Source of the DNA: Caballeronia sordidicola
GTDB lineage: Bacteria > Pseudomonadota > Gammaproteobacteria > Burkholderiales > Burkholderiaceae
Direction of reading: 5' to 3'
Length of the DNA stretch: 64,000 bases
Assembly: GCF_001544455.2 (NCBI RefSeq)
Contig: NZ_FCOC02000010.1
Coordinates: 124,001-188,000 of the forward strand
The translations under genes and the position numbers were made by a program. The stretch's first letter is position 1. The number at the start of each line of letters is the position of its first letter. Shown here piece by piece: positions 27,130 to 36,183 of this stretch. Below the pieces are notes generated by a model. That model saw only the letters and a list, made by a program, of their open reading frames with translations, had not been told where the DNA came from and ran no database searches.

Positions 27130-28605
27130 ATGACCACTCAGACTCCTTCCGCTGCGCCCGACCTCCCTGTCGACATGATCATTTTCGGCGGCGCCGGCGA
27201 TCTGTCCGCACGCAAGCTTCTGCCCGCGCTGTATATGGCGCATCTGCACGATAACCTGCCGGCGCAGACGCGCATTATCGCCATTGGCCGCCGCGACTGG
27301 TCGCGCGAACAGTACGTGCAGTTCGTCCAGGAACAGTCCAAACCTTTCGTCGATGCAAAGGCGCTCGACCCGCAGGCGTGGGACACGTTTCTCGGCCTGT
27401 TCGAATACGTGCGCATCAACATCGACCAGCCGGGCGATTACCTGAACCTCGCCGAAGCCGCGCGCAAGGATGTCTGCCGCGTGTTTTATCTCGCGACGTC
27501 GCCGGAACTCTTCACGACCATCTGCGACAACCTTGCGGCGTCCGGCCTTGTCGATGCGAATTCGCGCGTCGTGCTGGAAAAACCGCTGGGTCACGACCTT
27601 GCTTCGGCGCAGGCTATCAACGCGTCGGTGGGACGTCATTTCAACGAAGCGCAGATTTATCGCATCGATCATTATCTGGGCAAGGAAACGGTGCAGAACC
27701 TGATGGTGCTGCGCTTTGGCAACGCGATCTTCGGGCCATTGTGGCAAGCGCCGTACATCAAGAGCGTGCAGATCACGGTAGCGGAAACAGTGGGCGTGGG
27801 CAGCCGTGCGGGCTTCTATGACCAGACCGGCGCATTGCGCGACATGGTGCAGAACCACCTGCTGCAACTGTTGTGCATCGTGGCCATGGAACCGCCAGTG
27901 TCGCTCGATCCCGACGCGGTGCGCGACGAAAAACTCAAGGTGCTGCGCTCGCTGCGCAAGATGACCGTTGCCGATATCGCCCGCGATACCGTACGCGGTC
28001 AATACAGCCCGGGCGCGATTGGCGGCGAGCCGGTCAAGGGTTATCTGGAAGAAGACAACGTGCCAACGGAGAGCCGTGCGGAAACCTTCGTGGCCATTCG
28101 CGCGCATATCAACAACTGGCGCTGGGCGAACGTGCCCTTTTTCCTGCGCACGGGCAAGCGGCTGCAGAAGAAGCAATCGGAGATCGTGATCGAATTCGCC
28201 GACCTGCCGTTTTCGATTATCCCAAGCGGTCCGCGTAACTACGGCAACCGCCTGATTATCCAGTTGCAGCCGGAAGAATCGATCCAGTTGCAGATGCTCG
28301 CCAAGGAGCCCGGCAGCGGCATGCATATGCTGCCCGTGAACCTGAATCTCGACTTGCAGCAGGCGTTCACCGAACGTCGCGCGGAAGCGTACGAGCGTCT
28401 GCTGATCGACGTGATGCGCGGCCGGCTGACGCACTTCATGCGTCGCGATGAACTGGAAGCGGCGTGGGCGTGGGTGGAACCGATTCTCGACGGCTGGAAA
28501 GAACTGAACGATCGTCCGCGTACCTATACGGCGGGCACGTTTGGACCGGCGGCGTCGTCGGCCTTGATGGCACGGGAAAACATGGCGTGGGCCGAAGAGA
28601 GCTGA
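27130..28605 (+). CDS. zwf: Glucose-6-phosphate 1-dehydrogenase
   Basis: The product (491 residues) has the NADP-binding FGGAGDLSARKLLPALY segment at about 20-36 and the active-site signature RIDHYLGKETVQNL near residue 180. It oxidises glucose-6-phosphate to 6-phosphogluconolactone with NADP, the entry to the Entner-Doudoroff and pentose phosphate routes. The ATG at 27130 lacks a Shine-Dalgarno sequence, whereas a TTG at 27097 in frame has GGAG 8 bases upstream, so an 11-residue longer protein is possible. It is a single gene ending in a strong terminator; no pgl or edd lies beside it. Confidence 0.93.
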   Translation: MTTQTPSAAPDLPVDMIIFGGAGDLSARKLLPALYMAHLHDNLPAQTRIIAIGRRDWSREQYVQFVQEQSKPFVDAKALDPQAWDTFLGLFEYVRINIDQPGDYLNLAEAARKDVCRVFYLATSPELFTTICDNLAASGLVDANSRVVLEKPLGHDLASAQAINASVGRHFNEAQIYRIDHYLGKETVQNLMVLRFGNAIFGPLWQAPYIKSVQITVAETVGVGSRAGFYDQTGALRDMVQNHLLQLLCIVAMEPPVSLDPDAVRDEKLKVLRSLRKMTVADIARDTVRGQYSPGAIGGEPVKGYLEEDNVPTESRAETFVAIRAHINNWRWANVPFFLRTGKRLQKKQSEIVIEFADLPFSIIPSGPRNYGNRLIIQLQPEESIQLQMLAKEPGSGMHMLPVNLNLDLQQAFTERRAEAYERLLIDVMRGRLTHFMRRDELEAAWAWVEPILDGWKELNDRPRTYTAGTFGPAASSALMARENMAWAEES

Positions 28606-28632
28606 GGCGCAAGACCCGCTTTCAGTTGAAAC

Positions 28633-28667
28633 AAAACGCGCGGCCGTCATGGCCGCGCGTTTTTTTT
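28633..28667 (+). terminator. Strong intrinsic terminator after zwf
   Basis: A 13-bp perfect stem (AAAACGCGCGGCC / GGCCGCGCGTTTT) with a five-base loop GTCAT is followed by an uninterrupted run of T to 28667. Adjacent to it, 28671-28693 holds three near-copies of ACGTCGAT. Confidence 0.9.
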
Positions 28668-28693
28668 CATACGTCGATACGTCGATACGTTGA

Positions 28694-29488
28694 TTACCAG
28701 GCAGCGATCACCGCACCCGCGTACTTCCCTTCGATGAACTGCTTGACCTCCGCCGAGTGATAAGCCGCGACGAGCTTTGCTACCCACGGCTTGTCTTTAT
28801 CGGCGGCGCGAATGGCGATGATGTTCGAATACGGGCCATTCGGATCTTCAATTGCGATTGCGTCCTGCTTGGGCTTCAACCCCGCTTCCATCGCAAAGTT
28901 CGTATTGATCGCGGCTGCGTCGACGTCGGCGAGCGAACGCGGGATTTGCGCGGCATCGAGTTCAACGATCTTCAGTTTCCTCGGATTCTCGACAATATCG
29001 AGCGGTGTCGCTTTCAAGCCGGCGTCCGCGCGCAATTTCAGCAAGCCGTTCTTCTGCAGCAGCAACAAAGCGCGGCCGCCGTTGGTCGGATCGTTCGGCA
29101 CCGCGATGCGCGCGCCCGCGGGCAACGCCGAGAGCGACTTGAACTTCTTCGAATAGATGCCCATGGGGAACGTGACGGTATCCGCAATCTTGATGATCTT
29201 GTAGCCGCGGTCCTTCACTTGCGCGTCCAGATATGGCGCGTGCTGATAACTGTTGGCGTCGAGATCGCCCGATGCCAGCGCCGCGTTCGGCTGCACGTAG
29301 TCCGCGAATTCCACGATCTTGATGTCCAGGCCATTCTTCGCGGCCACTTGCCTGACTACTTCCATGACCTGCGCATGCGGACCGCCGGTCACGCCGACCT
29401 TGATGGTTTCGTCGGCTTGAGCGACGTTGGCGAAAAGCGCTGCTGCGCCAATCACGGCGGCCAGCTTGAAGATGAATCGACGTTGCAT
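28694..29488 (-). CDS. metQ: MetQ/NlpA-family methionine-binding protein
   Basis: This 264-residue protein has a signal peptide (FIFKLAAVIGAAALFANVAQA) and the NlpA-type body: IKVGVTGGPHAQVMEVV, DYVQPNAALASGDLDANSYQH and PNDPTNGGRALLLLQKNGL. It lacks a lipobox cysteine, so it is probably a soluble periplasmic protein. It is the third gene of metN-metI-metQ and should deliver D- or L-methionine to the MetNI importer. The start at 29488 has AGGGG upstream; the frame is open for 31 codons before it. Confidence 0.92.
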   Translation of the reverse strand: MQRRFIFKLAAVIGAAALFANVAQADETIKVGVTGGPHAQVMEVVRQVAAKNGLDIKIVEFADYVQPNAALASGDLDANSYQHAPYLDAQVKDRGYKIIKIADTVTFPMGIYSKKFKSLSALPAGARIAVPNDPTNGGRALLLLQKNGLLKLRADAGLKATPLDIVENPRKLKIVELDAAQIPRSLADVDAAAINTNFAMEAGLKPKQDAIAIEDPNGPYSNIIAIRAADKDKPWVAKLVAAYHSAEVKQFIEGKYAGAVIAAW

Positions 29489-29516
29489 TACCAACCCCTG
29501 AGCTTTATATGAAAAC

Positions 29517-30170
29517 TTATTTATGACTAAGACGACGCACGAGCCAGTCGCCGAATGACTGCACCAGTTGCACGAACACAATCAGGATTACGACCACCGT
29601 CAGCATCACTTCTGGAAGGAAACGCTGGTAACCGTAACGAATCCCCAGGTCGCCGAGACCACCGCCGCCAATTGCGCCCGCCATCGCCGAATAACCGACC
29701 AGCGACACGAACGTAATCGTCAATCCCGCGACCACGCCCGGCAACGACTCCGGCAGCAGCACCTTGAATACGATCTGGCTTGTCGTGGCGCCCATGGCTT
29801 GCGCTGCTTCGATCAAGCCTCGATCGACTTCGCGCAGCGCGGTTTCAACGAGCCGCGCAACAAACGGCGCGGCCGCGATGGTCAGCGGAACGACGGCCGC
29901 CATGGTGCCAATGGACGAACCGACCACCAGCCGCGTGAACGGAATCACCGCGACCAGCAGGATGATAAACGGTGTCGAGCGCACGGCGTTCACAATGCCG
30001 CCCATGACACGGTTCACGCCGAGATTGCGCAACACGCCGTCGCGGTCGGTGAGATAAAGCAGTATGCCGAGCGGCACGCCCAGCGCCGCGCCGACGAGTC
30101 CGGAAATGCCCACCATCAAGAGCGTTTCCCAGAACGACTGGACGAACATATCGAACATTTCACTCAACAT
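29517..30170 (-). CDS. metI: Methionine ABC transporter permease
   Basis: The 217-residue MetI-type permease has about five to six membrane helices and the EAA-type coupling loop [20 protein letters not shown]. The ATG at 30170 follows GGAGGAG, and the first codons overlap the end of metN by 11 bases. It forms the membrane channel with MetN and receives substrate from MetQ. Confidence 0.93.
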   Translation of the reverse strand: MLSEMFDMFVQSFWETLLMVGISGLVGAALGVPLGILLYLTDRDGVLRNLGVNRVMGGIVNAVRSTPFIILLVAVIPFTRLVVGSSIGTMAAVVPLTIAAAPFVARLVETALREVDRGLIEAAQAMGATTSQIVFKVLLPESLPGVVAGLTITFVSLVGYSAMAGAIGGGGLGDLGIRYGYQRFLPEVMLTVVVILIVFVQLVQSFGDWLVRRLSHK

Positions 30171-31191
30171 GGGACATCTCCTCCACCACCACACCTTGTT
30201 CACGCAAGTACGCAATCGCTTCGGCCACGTTCGCCGGCTGGCCGCCCGCGAGCACGGCAAGCGAGCCGAACGCCTGGCCCTGGATCTCGTCGATCTGCCC
30301 GTGCAGGATATTGAAATCGAGTTCGAAGCGGCGGATGGTCTCGGAGAGAATCGGCTGGTCCACGCCCGACCCGGTGAACGCGAGCCGCAACAAATGGCCG
30401 CCGGTCTTCAGGCGCTCGGCCACGCGTGCTTTCAACGCGGGCGGCAGCTCGTGCGCAATGACATCGCCAATCAGCGCGCGCGTGACTTCATGATGCGGCT
30501 GCATGAAGACATCGACCACGTTGCCTTCCTCCACCACGCGGCCTGCGTCAAGCACGGCAACGCGGTCGCAGACCTGCTTGATCACGTCCATCTGATGCGT
30601 GATCAGAACGATGGTGAGGCCGAGTTCCTTGTTGATCTTGCGCAGCAGATCGAGAATCGAACGCGTGGTCTCGGGGTCGAGTGCGGAGGTGGCTTCGTCC
30701 GAGAGCAGCACCTTCGGCTTGCTGGCGAGCGCCCGGGCAATGCCTACGCGCTGCTTCTGGCCGCCGCTGATCTGCGCCGGATACCGGTCCTTTTGCGTCG
30801 TCAGGCCGACGAGATCCAGCAGCGGCAACACGGTCGCTTCAATCTCGCCGCGCTTCATGCCGGCCAGTTCGAGCGGCAGCGCGACGTTGTCGAAGACGGT
30901 GCGCGACGACAGCAAATTGAAATGCTGGAAGATCATGCCGATATCGCGGCGCGCCGTGCGCAACTGCGCGGCCGAGAGTGTGGTGAGGTCGTGGCCGTCC
31001 ACGATCACACTGCCTTCGCTCGGCCGCGTCAGCAGGTTGATGGTGCGCACCAACGTGCTTTTCCCGGCGCCGCTGCGCCCGATGATGCCGAACACTTCGC
31101 CCGGCGGTATCGTCAAGTTGACGTTATGCAATGCTTCGATCCAGCCTCGTGGGCCTGCGAAACGTTGCGACAGATTGCGTATTTCGATCAT
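30160..31191 (-). CDS. metN: Methionine ABC transporter ATP-binding protein
   Basis: The 343-residue ATPase has Walker [10 protein letters not shown] (about 37-45), signature [15 protein letters not shown] and Walker [13 protein letters not shown], followed by the C-terminal NIL (C2) regulatory domain in which methionine binds and inhibits transport. The ATG at 31191 (MIEIRNLS) begins the conserved ABC domain; a longer frame to 31242 lacks support. First gene of the operon, transcribed away from the FMN reductase gene. Confidence 0.95.
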   Translation of the reverse strand: MIEIRNLSQRFAGPRGWIEALHNVNLTIPPGEVFGIIGRSGAGKSTLVRTINLLTRPSEGSVIVDGHDLTTLSAAQLRTARRDIGMIFQHFNLLSSRTVFDNVALPLELAGMKRGEIEATVLPLLDLVGLTTQKDRYPAQISGGQKQRVGIARALASKPKVLLSDEATSALDPETTRSILDLLRKINKELGLTIVLITHQMDVIKQVCDRVAVLDAGRVVEEGNVVDVFMQPHHEVTRALIGDVIAHELPPALKARVAERLKTGGHLLRLAFTGSGVDQPILSETIRRFELDFNILHGQIDEIQGQAFGSLAVLAGGQPANVAEAIAYLREQGVVVEEMSHVE

Positions 31192-31534
31192 GTAAACGAA
31201 AAAAAGCGACGAACTCCCCATTGAGCAACATCGCTCGGGCAAGCCGGCCGCCGTTCATCCCTGGTTCTAGAGAGGCGAAAGTTTAACGTAACCGGTGTGA
31301 TCGCCTTAATAATCAATTGCGAAGCGCTAATTACTTAAGCGTATGAGTGCCCTGCGGCGAGGCTTGGCAGGGGAGAAATGTGCGTTGAAATACGCAAAAT
31401 GCATATCGATTCAAGCAAAGCTCGGTTCCATCGGAGAAAATCGGTCGCTAAGATGAAGAAATGATCCGCTGCGTTTCTTTGGCTCGCTTTGTTTCGGCCG
31501 GCCGCAGCCCCACCGCACTCCTGGGAGTATTTCG
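31192..31534. other. Divergent intergenic region (343 bp) between metN and the FMN reductase gene
   Basis: This region must contain two divergent promoters. It is clearly more AT-rich in 31270-31460 than the flanking genes. I looked for a SAM riboswitch-like structure and for TGAA-N5-TTCA MetR sites and found none that I can defend. Confidence 0.4.
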
Positions 31535-32149
31535 TTGAAGAGCTTCGAATTTCGCCGCCCGCTCGTGGTTGGCATTGGCGGCACGACCCGCGCGGCTTCA
31601 TCGACCGAACGCGCACTCCGTCTTGCATTGCTCGGCGCCGAGGCCGAGGGCGCGCGCACGCGCCTGTTCGGCGGCACCTTCCTGCACAGCCTGCCGCACT
31701 ACGCACCAGAGCACAAGGAACGCAGCGCGGCCCAGGTCGAACTGATCGAAGCCGTTCGTGAAGCGGACGCGGTGATCATCGGCACTCCGGGATATCACGG
31801 CGGGGTCTCGGGGCTCGTCAAGAACGCGCTGGACACGCTGGAAGAGCTTAGCAACGACCGGCGCCCCTATCTCGACGGCCGGGCGGTTGGTTGCGTGGTG
31901 ACGGCGTATGGATGGCAAGGCGGCGGTGCCGTGCTGACATCCCTGCGTTCCATTGTCCATGCGCTGCGCGGCTGGCCGACGCCCTATGGCGCGGCCGTGA
32001 ACTCGCTGGAAACACGCTTTGAGACCATCGATACCTGCTCCGATCCGAAGGTCGCCGAGCAACTCGCAACCGTAGGCCGGCAAGCTGCGCAATTCGCGCT
32101 GGCGTTCAATGCCCGCGAGGCAATCGCCGAACTCGATACGGCGCGTTGA
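31535..32149 (+). CDS. NAD(P)H-dependent FMN reductase / flavodoxin-fold oxidoreductase
   Basis: The 204-residue protein has the flavodoxin-like fold with the phosphate-binding GIGGTTRAASSTERAL segment (about 14-29) and the flavin-binding motif GTPGYHGGVSGLVKNALD (about 88-105), as in MsuE/SsuE-type reductases. The start is TTG at 31535, with GGGAG seven bases upstream. No ssuE occurs in the ssu cluster 4 kb away, so this enzyme is a candidate supplier of FMNH2 for SsuD; that is inference from position. It is monocistronic, ending in an intrinsic terminator. Confidence 0.82.
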   Translation: MKSFEFRRPLVVGIGGTTRAASSTERALRLALLGAEAEGARTRLFGGTFLHSLPHYAPEHKERSAAQVELIEAVREADAVIIGTPGYHGGVSGLVKNALDTLEELSNDRRPYLDGRAVGCVVTAYGWQGGGAVLTSLRSIVHALRGWPTPYGAAVNSLETRFETIDTCSDPKVAEQLATVGRQAAQFALAFNAREAIAELDTAR

Positions 32150-32175
32150 GTTTGCTGCGCGACGAAAGCACAAAC

Positions 32176-32205
32176 GCCTGGCCCGTTCACCGCGCCAGGC
32201 TTTTT
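32176..32205 (+). terminator. Intrinsic terminator after the FMN reductase gene
   Basis: GCCTGGC (32176-32182) pairs with GCCAGGC (32194-32200), followed by TTTTT. The T-run continues as irregular TTTTTGC repeats to about 32236. Confidence 0.8.
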
Positions 32206-32246
32206 GCTTTTTGCCTTTTGCCTTTTTGCTTTTGGCGCCGCAATTC

Positions 32247-33182
32247 TCAAGCGACCGAACGGGTTTCCGGCAGACTCATTCGCGTGATCCGGGCGGCGTC
32301 GAAGCTGCGTTGAATGCTTGACGCCAATACGTCGACAGCAGCCTGGAGCTTCCCCGGTTCATACGGCTGGACCAGCCAGATGTCGACGGCCGGGTCGAAA
32401 TCCGCCGCCTTCACAACTTCTAGGCGCCCGGCGTGTTCACTTGTTTCGAGCAACGGCAAGGGTACGAGACCCAGGCCTACGCCGTCGGCAACAAGTCCGA
32501 GCTGCAACTCGGACCCGAGCGTTTCCAGGTTGATCTTGAGCGGCAGACCCTGCGCGGCAAGCGTCCTTTGCAGTCCGGCACGAAAACCGCAACCGTCCGG
32601 ATTGAGCACCCAGCCATGCTGATGCAGATCCTTCAGGCGATGCACGCGCGGTTTCAACGCACCTTTCTGAGCGACGATCACCACCTCGATACGGCCTAGC
32701 GACCGTGCCGCGAGCGGCGCTGCGAAATGCTGATTGGAAGGCAGCAGCATGACAGCCGCATCGAATGCGCCGTCTTCCGCTTGCTGAAGCAACTGACCGC
32801 CCCAACCGGTGGAGACGCGGGCTTTCAGATCGGGATGCACGCGCTTGAGTTCACGCAGGGCATCGACCAATGCGAGTTCCGCGACCGTTTGCACCACGCC
32901 GATACGCAAGGGGCCGGCAAGCGGCGCGTTGCTCGCGACCAATCCGCGCAACACGCCAGATTCGCGAACGATCACCCGGCACTGCTCGTAGAGCGCGCGC
33001 CCCGCCGATGTCGGTTTCAGAGGCTTGGTCCTGCGGTCGAGCAGTTCAACGCCGAGCGCTTCTTCCAGGCTCTGGATGCGCCGTGTGACGGCGGGCTGCG
33101 TTGTTTCAAGCCACTCGGACGCAAGCGTGAGCGACTGGCAACGTACGACCGCGACAAATGCCTCGATATCATCCAACTTCAT
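32247..33182 (-). CDS. LysR-family transcriptional regulator
   Basis: The 311-residue product has the LysR helix-turn-helix at residues 1-62 (LTLASEWLETTQPAVTRRIQ) and an effector domain from about 90. It is convergent with the FMN reductase gene and precedes a small unknown gene on the same strand by 130 bp. The surrounding sulfur genes make a role in sulfur control possible, but it does not show the CysB length (about 324) or signature, so the target is open. Confidence 0.88.
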   Translation of the reverse strand: MKLDDIEAFVAVVRCQSLTLASEWLETTQPAVTRRIQSLEEALGVELLDRRTKPLKPTSAGRALYEQCRVIVRESGVLRGLVASNAPLAGPLRIGVVQTVAELALVDALRELKRVHPDLKARVSTGWGGQLLQQAEDGAFDAAVMLLPSNQHFAAPLAARSLGRIEVVIVAQKGALKPRVHRLKDLHQHGWVLNPDGCGFRAGLQRTLAAQGLPLKINLETLGSELQLGLVADGVGLGLVPLPLLETSEHAGRLEVVKAADFDPAVDIWLVQPYEPGKLQAAVDVLASSIQRSFDAARITRMSLPETRSVA

Positions 33183-33312
33183 TGGAACGCGTTCCCGCGA
33201 GTCGGAACGGAAGAAAGCAGGCGGTCCAGGTCACAGCGCTTTTTCATACATCGATCAAATGAGTCTCGGGGCATAAAAGTCTGATCATTGTTCAGGATGC
33301 ACGCCGGTGGCA

Positions 33313-33528
33313 CTAGTCCTTGAACGGCAATTCCGGGGTAAATACAAAGGAGTCGACCACATATCCCATATGGAAGTACCCGCTGCACGCGCATGTGGCG
33401 ATGCGTTCGAGATGATACGGCTCGCGCGCTGTTTCTCGCGCGAGACTGGCGGCCGCAGCGCGCCGTGCACGCCACTGACGCAGCACCTCACTGCCCCAGC
33501 TCCTGAAGATGGCTTTCTGTTCGGACAT
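33313..33528 (-). CDS. Small conserved-looking protein of unknown function (71 residues)
   Basis: The gene is supported by an AAGGAG ribosome binding site nine bases before the ATG at 33528. The product begins MSEQKAIFRSWGSEVLRQW, is Arg/Ala-rich in the middle, and ends in a more hydrophobic CACSGYFHMGYVVDSFVF stretch with two closely spaced cysteines. No membrane helix or known domain is evident. Confidence 0.55.
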   Translation of the reverse strand: MSEQKAIFRSWGSEVLRQWRARRAAAASLARETAREPYHLERIATCACSGYFHMGYVVDSFVFTPELPFKD

Positions 33529-33871
33529 CGCTGTTCTCCTTGAACGCCTGACCGGCGCGGCGCGCTCCGGCCACCGCATTTATAAGGTAGGCGAAAGTTA
33601 ATCGTGCGGATACCATCTTTTATTCATTTGCATATCTGCCGATCATTCTGTAGCTAAGGCCGGGATACCGTGGCCTACGTTCGTTATCCAAAGCAGTGGC
33701 GTCCGGATTGAACGCTTGCGTCCTGCGCATCGCCTTCACCACATTTGCTTCTTTCCAATCCCCTCTTCGAGCGGCTTTGCTTCTGCCAATTGCTTGTTTC
33801 CCTTGTCAAGCGGCGCTGGCTAATCTGGGTGCGTGCAATTCACTGCATCGAATACCGGAGGTCAAACAAGC
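33529..33871. other. Divergent intergenic region (343 bp)
   Basis: It lies between two small divergent genes and has lower GC than its surroundings in 33590-33660. A weak 5-bp hairpin (AGGCC/GGCCT near 33657-33680) is the only structure I see. No gene or RNA is recognised. Confidence 0.4.
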
Positions 33872-34087
33872 ATGCACTACAAGGGCTATGAAGTCGCTCC
33901 CGCCGCACAACCGCTGCCGAGCGGTCTGTTCGCCGCCAACCTGGTCATTCAGGACGAAGCGTCGCTGCAAAAACGCGCTTATGTTTTCGACGCGCTCGAC
34001 TACTTCTTCGAATCCGACCTCGCCGTGGCCTACGCGGCGCGCTGGGCGCGCATGTGGATCGATAACCGGCGCTTGTCGCGTGCGTGA
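33872..34087 (+). CDS. Small conserved hypothetical protein (71 residues)
   Basis: The ATG at 33872 is preceded by GGAGGT at good distance. The product starts MHYKGYEVAPAAQPLPSG and continues as a compact alpha/beta protein (LFAANLVIQDEASLQ, then FFESDLAVAYAARWARMW). Similar short proteins with a KGYEI/V start are common in beta-proteobacteria and have no assigned function. It precedes the second metQ by 113 bp on the same strand. Confidence 0.72.
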   Translation: MHYKGYEVAPAAQPLPSGLFAANLVIQDEASLQKRAYVFDALDYFFESDLAVAYAARWARMWIDNRRLSRA

Positions 34088-34200
34088 TGCGAGCTTCCAT
34101 GCATCCTTTCAAATTTGCATAACGACATGAAAACAGATTCGTTCCAACACCGCGAAAGTCGTGAGACGATGCGGCCCTGCTAACCAGAAAGAGTTTCCAC

Positions 34201-35004
34201 ATGCATCGCAGAACTATCATTGCAAGCGTCGCGTTCGCCGCGCTTGGCGCAGTATTCGGCACGGCCCATGCGGAAGACGCGCCCCTGCGCGTCGGCACCA
34301 TGAGCGGCCCGGACGCGCAGATCTGGACCGAGGTGTCGAAGGTCGCGGCCCGTGAAGGCCTCAAGATCAAGGTGATCGAATTCAACGATTACATCCAGCC
34401 CAACGCGGCGCTCGACGCGGGCGACCTGGACGCCAACGGCTTCCAGCACCAGCCGTTCCTCGATAGCCAGATCAAGCAGCGCGGCTACAAGATCGTCAAC
34501 GTGGGCCTGACCTATGTCGCGCCCATGGGCTTCTACTCAAAGAAGATCAAGTCGCTGAAGGACCTGCCCCAAGGCGCCAAGGTCGGTATCCAGAACGATC
34601 CGTCGAACGGCAATCGCGCGCTATTGCTGCTGCAAAAGAACGGCGTGATCAAATTGAAGGCGGGCGTGGGCAAGGACGGCGTGAATGCAACGCCGCTCGA
34701 CGTGGTTGAAAATCCGAAGGGTATCAAGCTGGTTGAACTCGATTCGGCTCAGTTGCCGCGTTCGCTGGACGACCTCACCGCTGCGTCGATCAACACGGAC
34801 TACGCAGTGAAGGCCGGCTTGCAGCCAACCAAAGACGCTATCGCCATTGAAGACCTGAAGGGCCCGTACGCCAACCTGATCGCCGTTCGCGAGAAGGATC
34901 GCAATGCACCCTGGGTCAAGAAACTGGTATCGGCCTATGAGTCGCCCGATGTGAAGAACTACATCGATACGCAGTTCAAAGGTTCCATCATTCCGGCCTT
35001 CTGA
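34201..35004 (+). CDS. Second MetQ/NlpA-family binding protein (orphan)
   Basis: At 267 residues with a signal peptide (TIIASVAFAALGAVFGTAHA), it is clearly paralogous to the MetQ at 28694-29488: both share QPNAALxxGDLDAN, NDPxNGxRALLLLQKNG and LDxVENPxxxKxVELD. It has no adjacent metN or metI and faces the opposite direction, so it may feed the MetNI system 3 kb away or serve a different ligand. It ends at a strong terminator. Confidence 0.88.
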   Translation: MHRRTIIASVAFAALGAVFGTAHAEDAPLRVGTMSGPDAQIWTEVSKVAAREGLKIKVIEFNDYIQPNAALDAGDLDANGFQHQPFLDSQIKQRGYKIVNVGLTYVAPMGFYSKKIKSLKDLPQGAKVGIQNDPSNGNRALLLLQKNGVIKLKAGVGKDGVNATPLDVVENPKGIKLVELDSAQLPRSLDDLTAASINTDYAVKAGLQPTKDAIAIEDLKGPYANLIAVREKDRNAPWVKKLVSAYESPDVKNYIDTQFKGSIIPAF

Positions 35005-35023
35005 TCTGAACGGGGGTCAAGTA

Positions 35024-35053
35024 AAACGGGGCGAACCAAGGTTCGCCCCGTTT
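35024..35053. terminator. Bidirectional terminator between metQ paralogue and the TOBE gene
   Basis: A perfect 14-bp stem (AAACGGGGCGAACC / GGTTCGCCCCGTTT) with a two-base nominal loop carries A/T-rich ends on both sides. It lies between convergent stops at 35004 and 35057. Confidence 0.85.
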
Positions 35054-35056
35054 GCA

Positions 35057-35272
35057 TTAGAGCCGTGCAATCGAGACTTCCGTCGACTTCACGAACGCGA
35101 TGACTTCGCTGCCCACCTTGAGCTCGAGTTCGTCGACCGAGCGCGTGGTGATCACCGACGTCACAATGCCATGCGGCGTCTCCACATCGACCTCGGATAC
35201 CACCGAGCCGCGAATGATTTCCTTGATGTGGCCTTTGAACTGGTTGCGTACGTTGATTGCTGTGATGCCCAT
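35057..35272 (-). CDS. Single TOBE-domain (Mop-like) protein
   Basis: The 71-residue product is one complete TOBE/Mop domain (INVRNQFKGHIKEIIRGSVV, then VTSVITTRSVDELELKVG). Free-standing Mop proteins bind molybdate or tungstate as oligomers. It is the last gene after ssuB (80 bp apart). Such molybdopterin-binding mini-proteins often accompany sulfonate operons in Burkholderiales, but what it does there is unknown; an accessory to SsuB is an alternative to oxyanion storage. Confidence 0.85.
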   Translation of the reverse strand: MGITAINVRNQFKGHIKEIIRGSVVSEVDVETPHGIVTSVITTRSVDELELKVGSEVIAFVKSTEVSIARL

Positions 35273-35352
35273 GTGATGCTCCCTTTTTTAACGAGTCATG
35301 CCGGGGCCGGTCGACATCGGCAAAGTGTTGCCATGGCTTAATCGACCATGAC

Positions 35353-36183
35353 CTAGGCAACCTGCACGCCATGCTTGAGCACGCGCGACAGAACCTGTTC
35401 TTCCAGCTCTGCAAAACCTTCCGCCGTGCGCGTGCGCGGACGTGCGAGCGTGATGGCGGCGTCGAAGGAAATCCTGCCTTCTTCGATCAGCACGATGCGC
35501 TCGCCCAGCGCCACGGCTTCCTGAACGTCGTGTGTGACCAGAAGCGCCGTAAAACCATGCTCGCGCCATAGCCGCTCGATCAACGCGTGCATTTCGATGC
35601 GCGTCAACGCATCGAGCGCGCCAAGCGGTTCGTCCAGCAACAGCAAATCCGGCCGATGCACAAGCGCGCGAGCAAGCGCCACGCGTTGACGCTGGCCACC
35701 TGACAATTGCGCCGGCCAGTCGCCCTCGCGCGCGCTCAAGCCAACTTCCGCAAGCGTAGCCCGCGCGTCCTCACGCGACGATTTCGGCAAGCCCAGCATC
35801 ACGTTTTGCAGCACGCTTTTCCATGGCAACAGACGTGCGTCCTGAAACATGATGCGCGTCTGCAATTCGCTCGAACCTTCAGCCGCGTTGCGGCGCACGA
35901 CACCGCCCGTGGCTTTCTCAAGCCCGGCAATCAGGCGCAGCAGCGTGGACTTGCCGCAACCGCTGCGTCCGACTATGGACACGAAACTGCCGCGCTCAAT
36001 GGCGAAATCGAAATTGGAGAGCACCTTGCGGCTGCCGAAATGTTTATCGACGCCCTGGAGCGCGACGGCCATGTCCGCGGGATTCGAACGCGGCGAAGGA
36101 GACGCCGGCGTGCGCTCGCGTGCAACGACCCGCGGTTGGTCATTGGCGAACGCGACGTTGCCCGATGAAAGAACCGATGTCAC
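35353..36183 (-). CDS. ssuB: Aliphatic sulfonate ABC transporter ATP-binding protein
   Basis: The 276-residue ATPase has Walker [10 protein letters not shown], signature [15 protein letters not shown], Walker [13 protein letters not shown] and the H-loop [10 protein letters not shown]. Residues 1-35 are an extra variable leader before [15 protein letters not shown]. The start overlaps the ssuC stop by 4 bases, implying coupling. It energises uptake of alkanesulfonates through SsuC. Confidence 0.93.
   Translation of the reverse strand: MTSVLSSGNVAFANDQPRVVARERTPASPSPRSNPADMAVALQGVDKHFGSRKVLSNFDFAIERGSFVSIVGRSGCGKSTLLRLIAGLEKATGGVVRRNAAEGSSELQTRIMFQDARLLPWKSVLQNVMLGLPKSSREDARATLAEVGLSAREGDWPAQLSGGQRQRVALARALVHRPDLLLLDEPLGALDALTRIEMHALIERLWREHGFTALLVTHDVQEAVALGERIVLIEEGRISFDAAITLARPRTRTAEGFAELEEQVLSRVLKHGVQVA

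Noticed and set aside
28671..28693. Three near-copies of ACGTCGAT after the zwf terminator
   Set aside because: Too short and few to be a CRISPR or a regulatory array; probably chance or slippage.
31192..31534. SAM riboswitch or MetR site upstream of metN
   Set aside because: No convincing fold or TGAA-N5-TTCA dyad could be identified by eye.
32247..33182. CysB for the LysR gene among the sulfur genes
   Set aside because: Length and sequence do not match CysB closely enough; left as a generic LysR.
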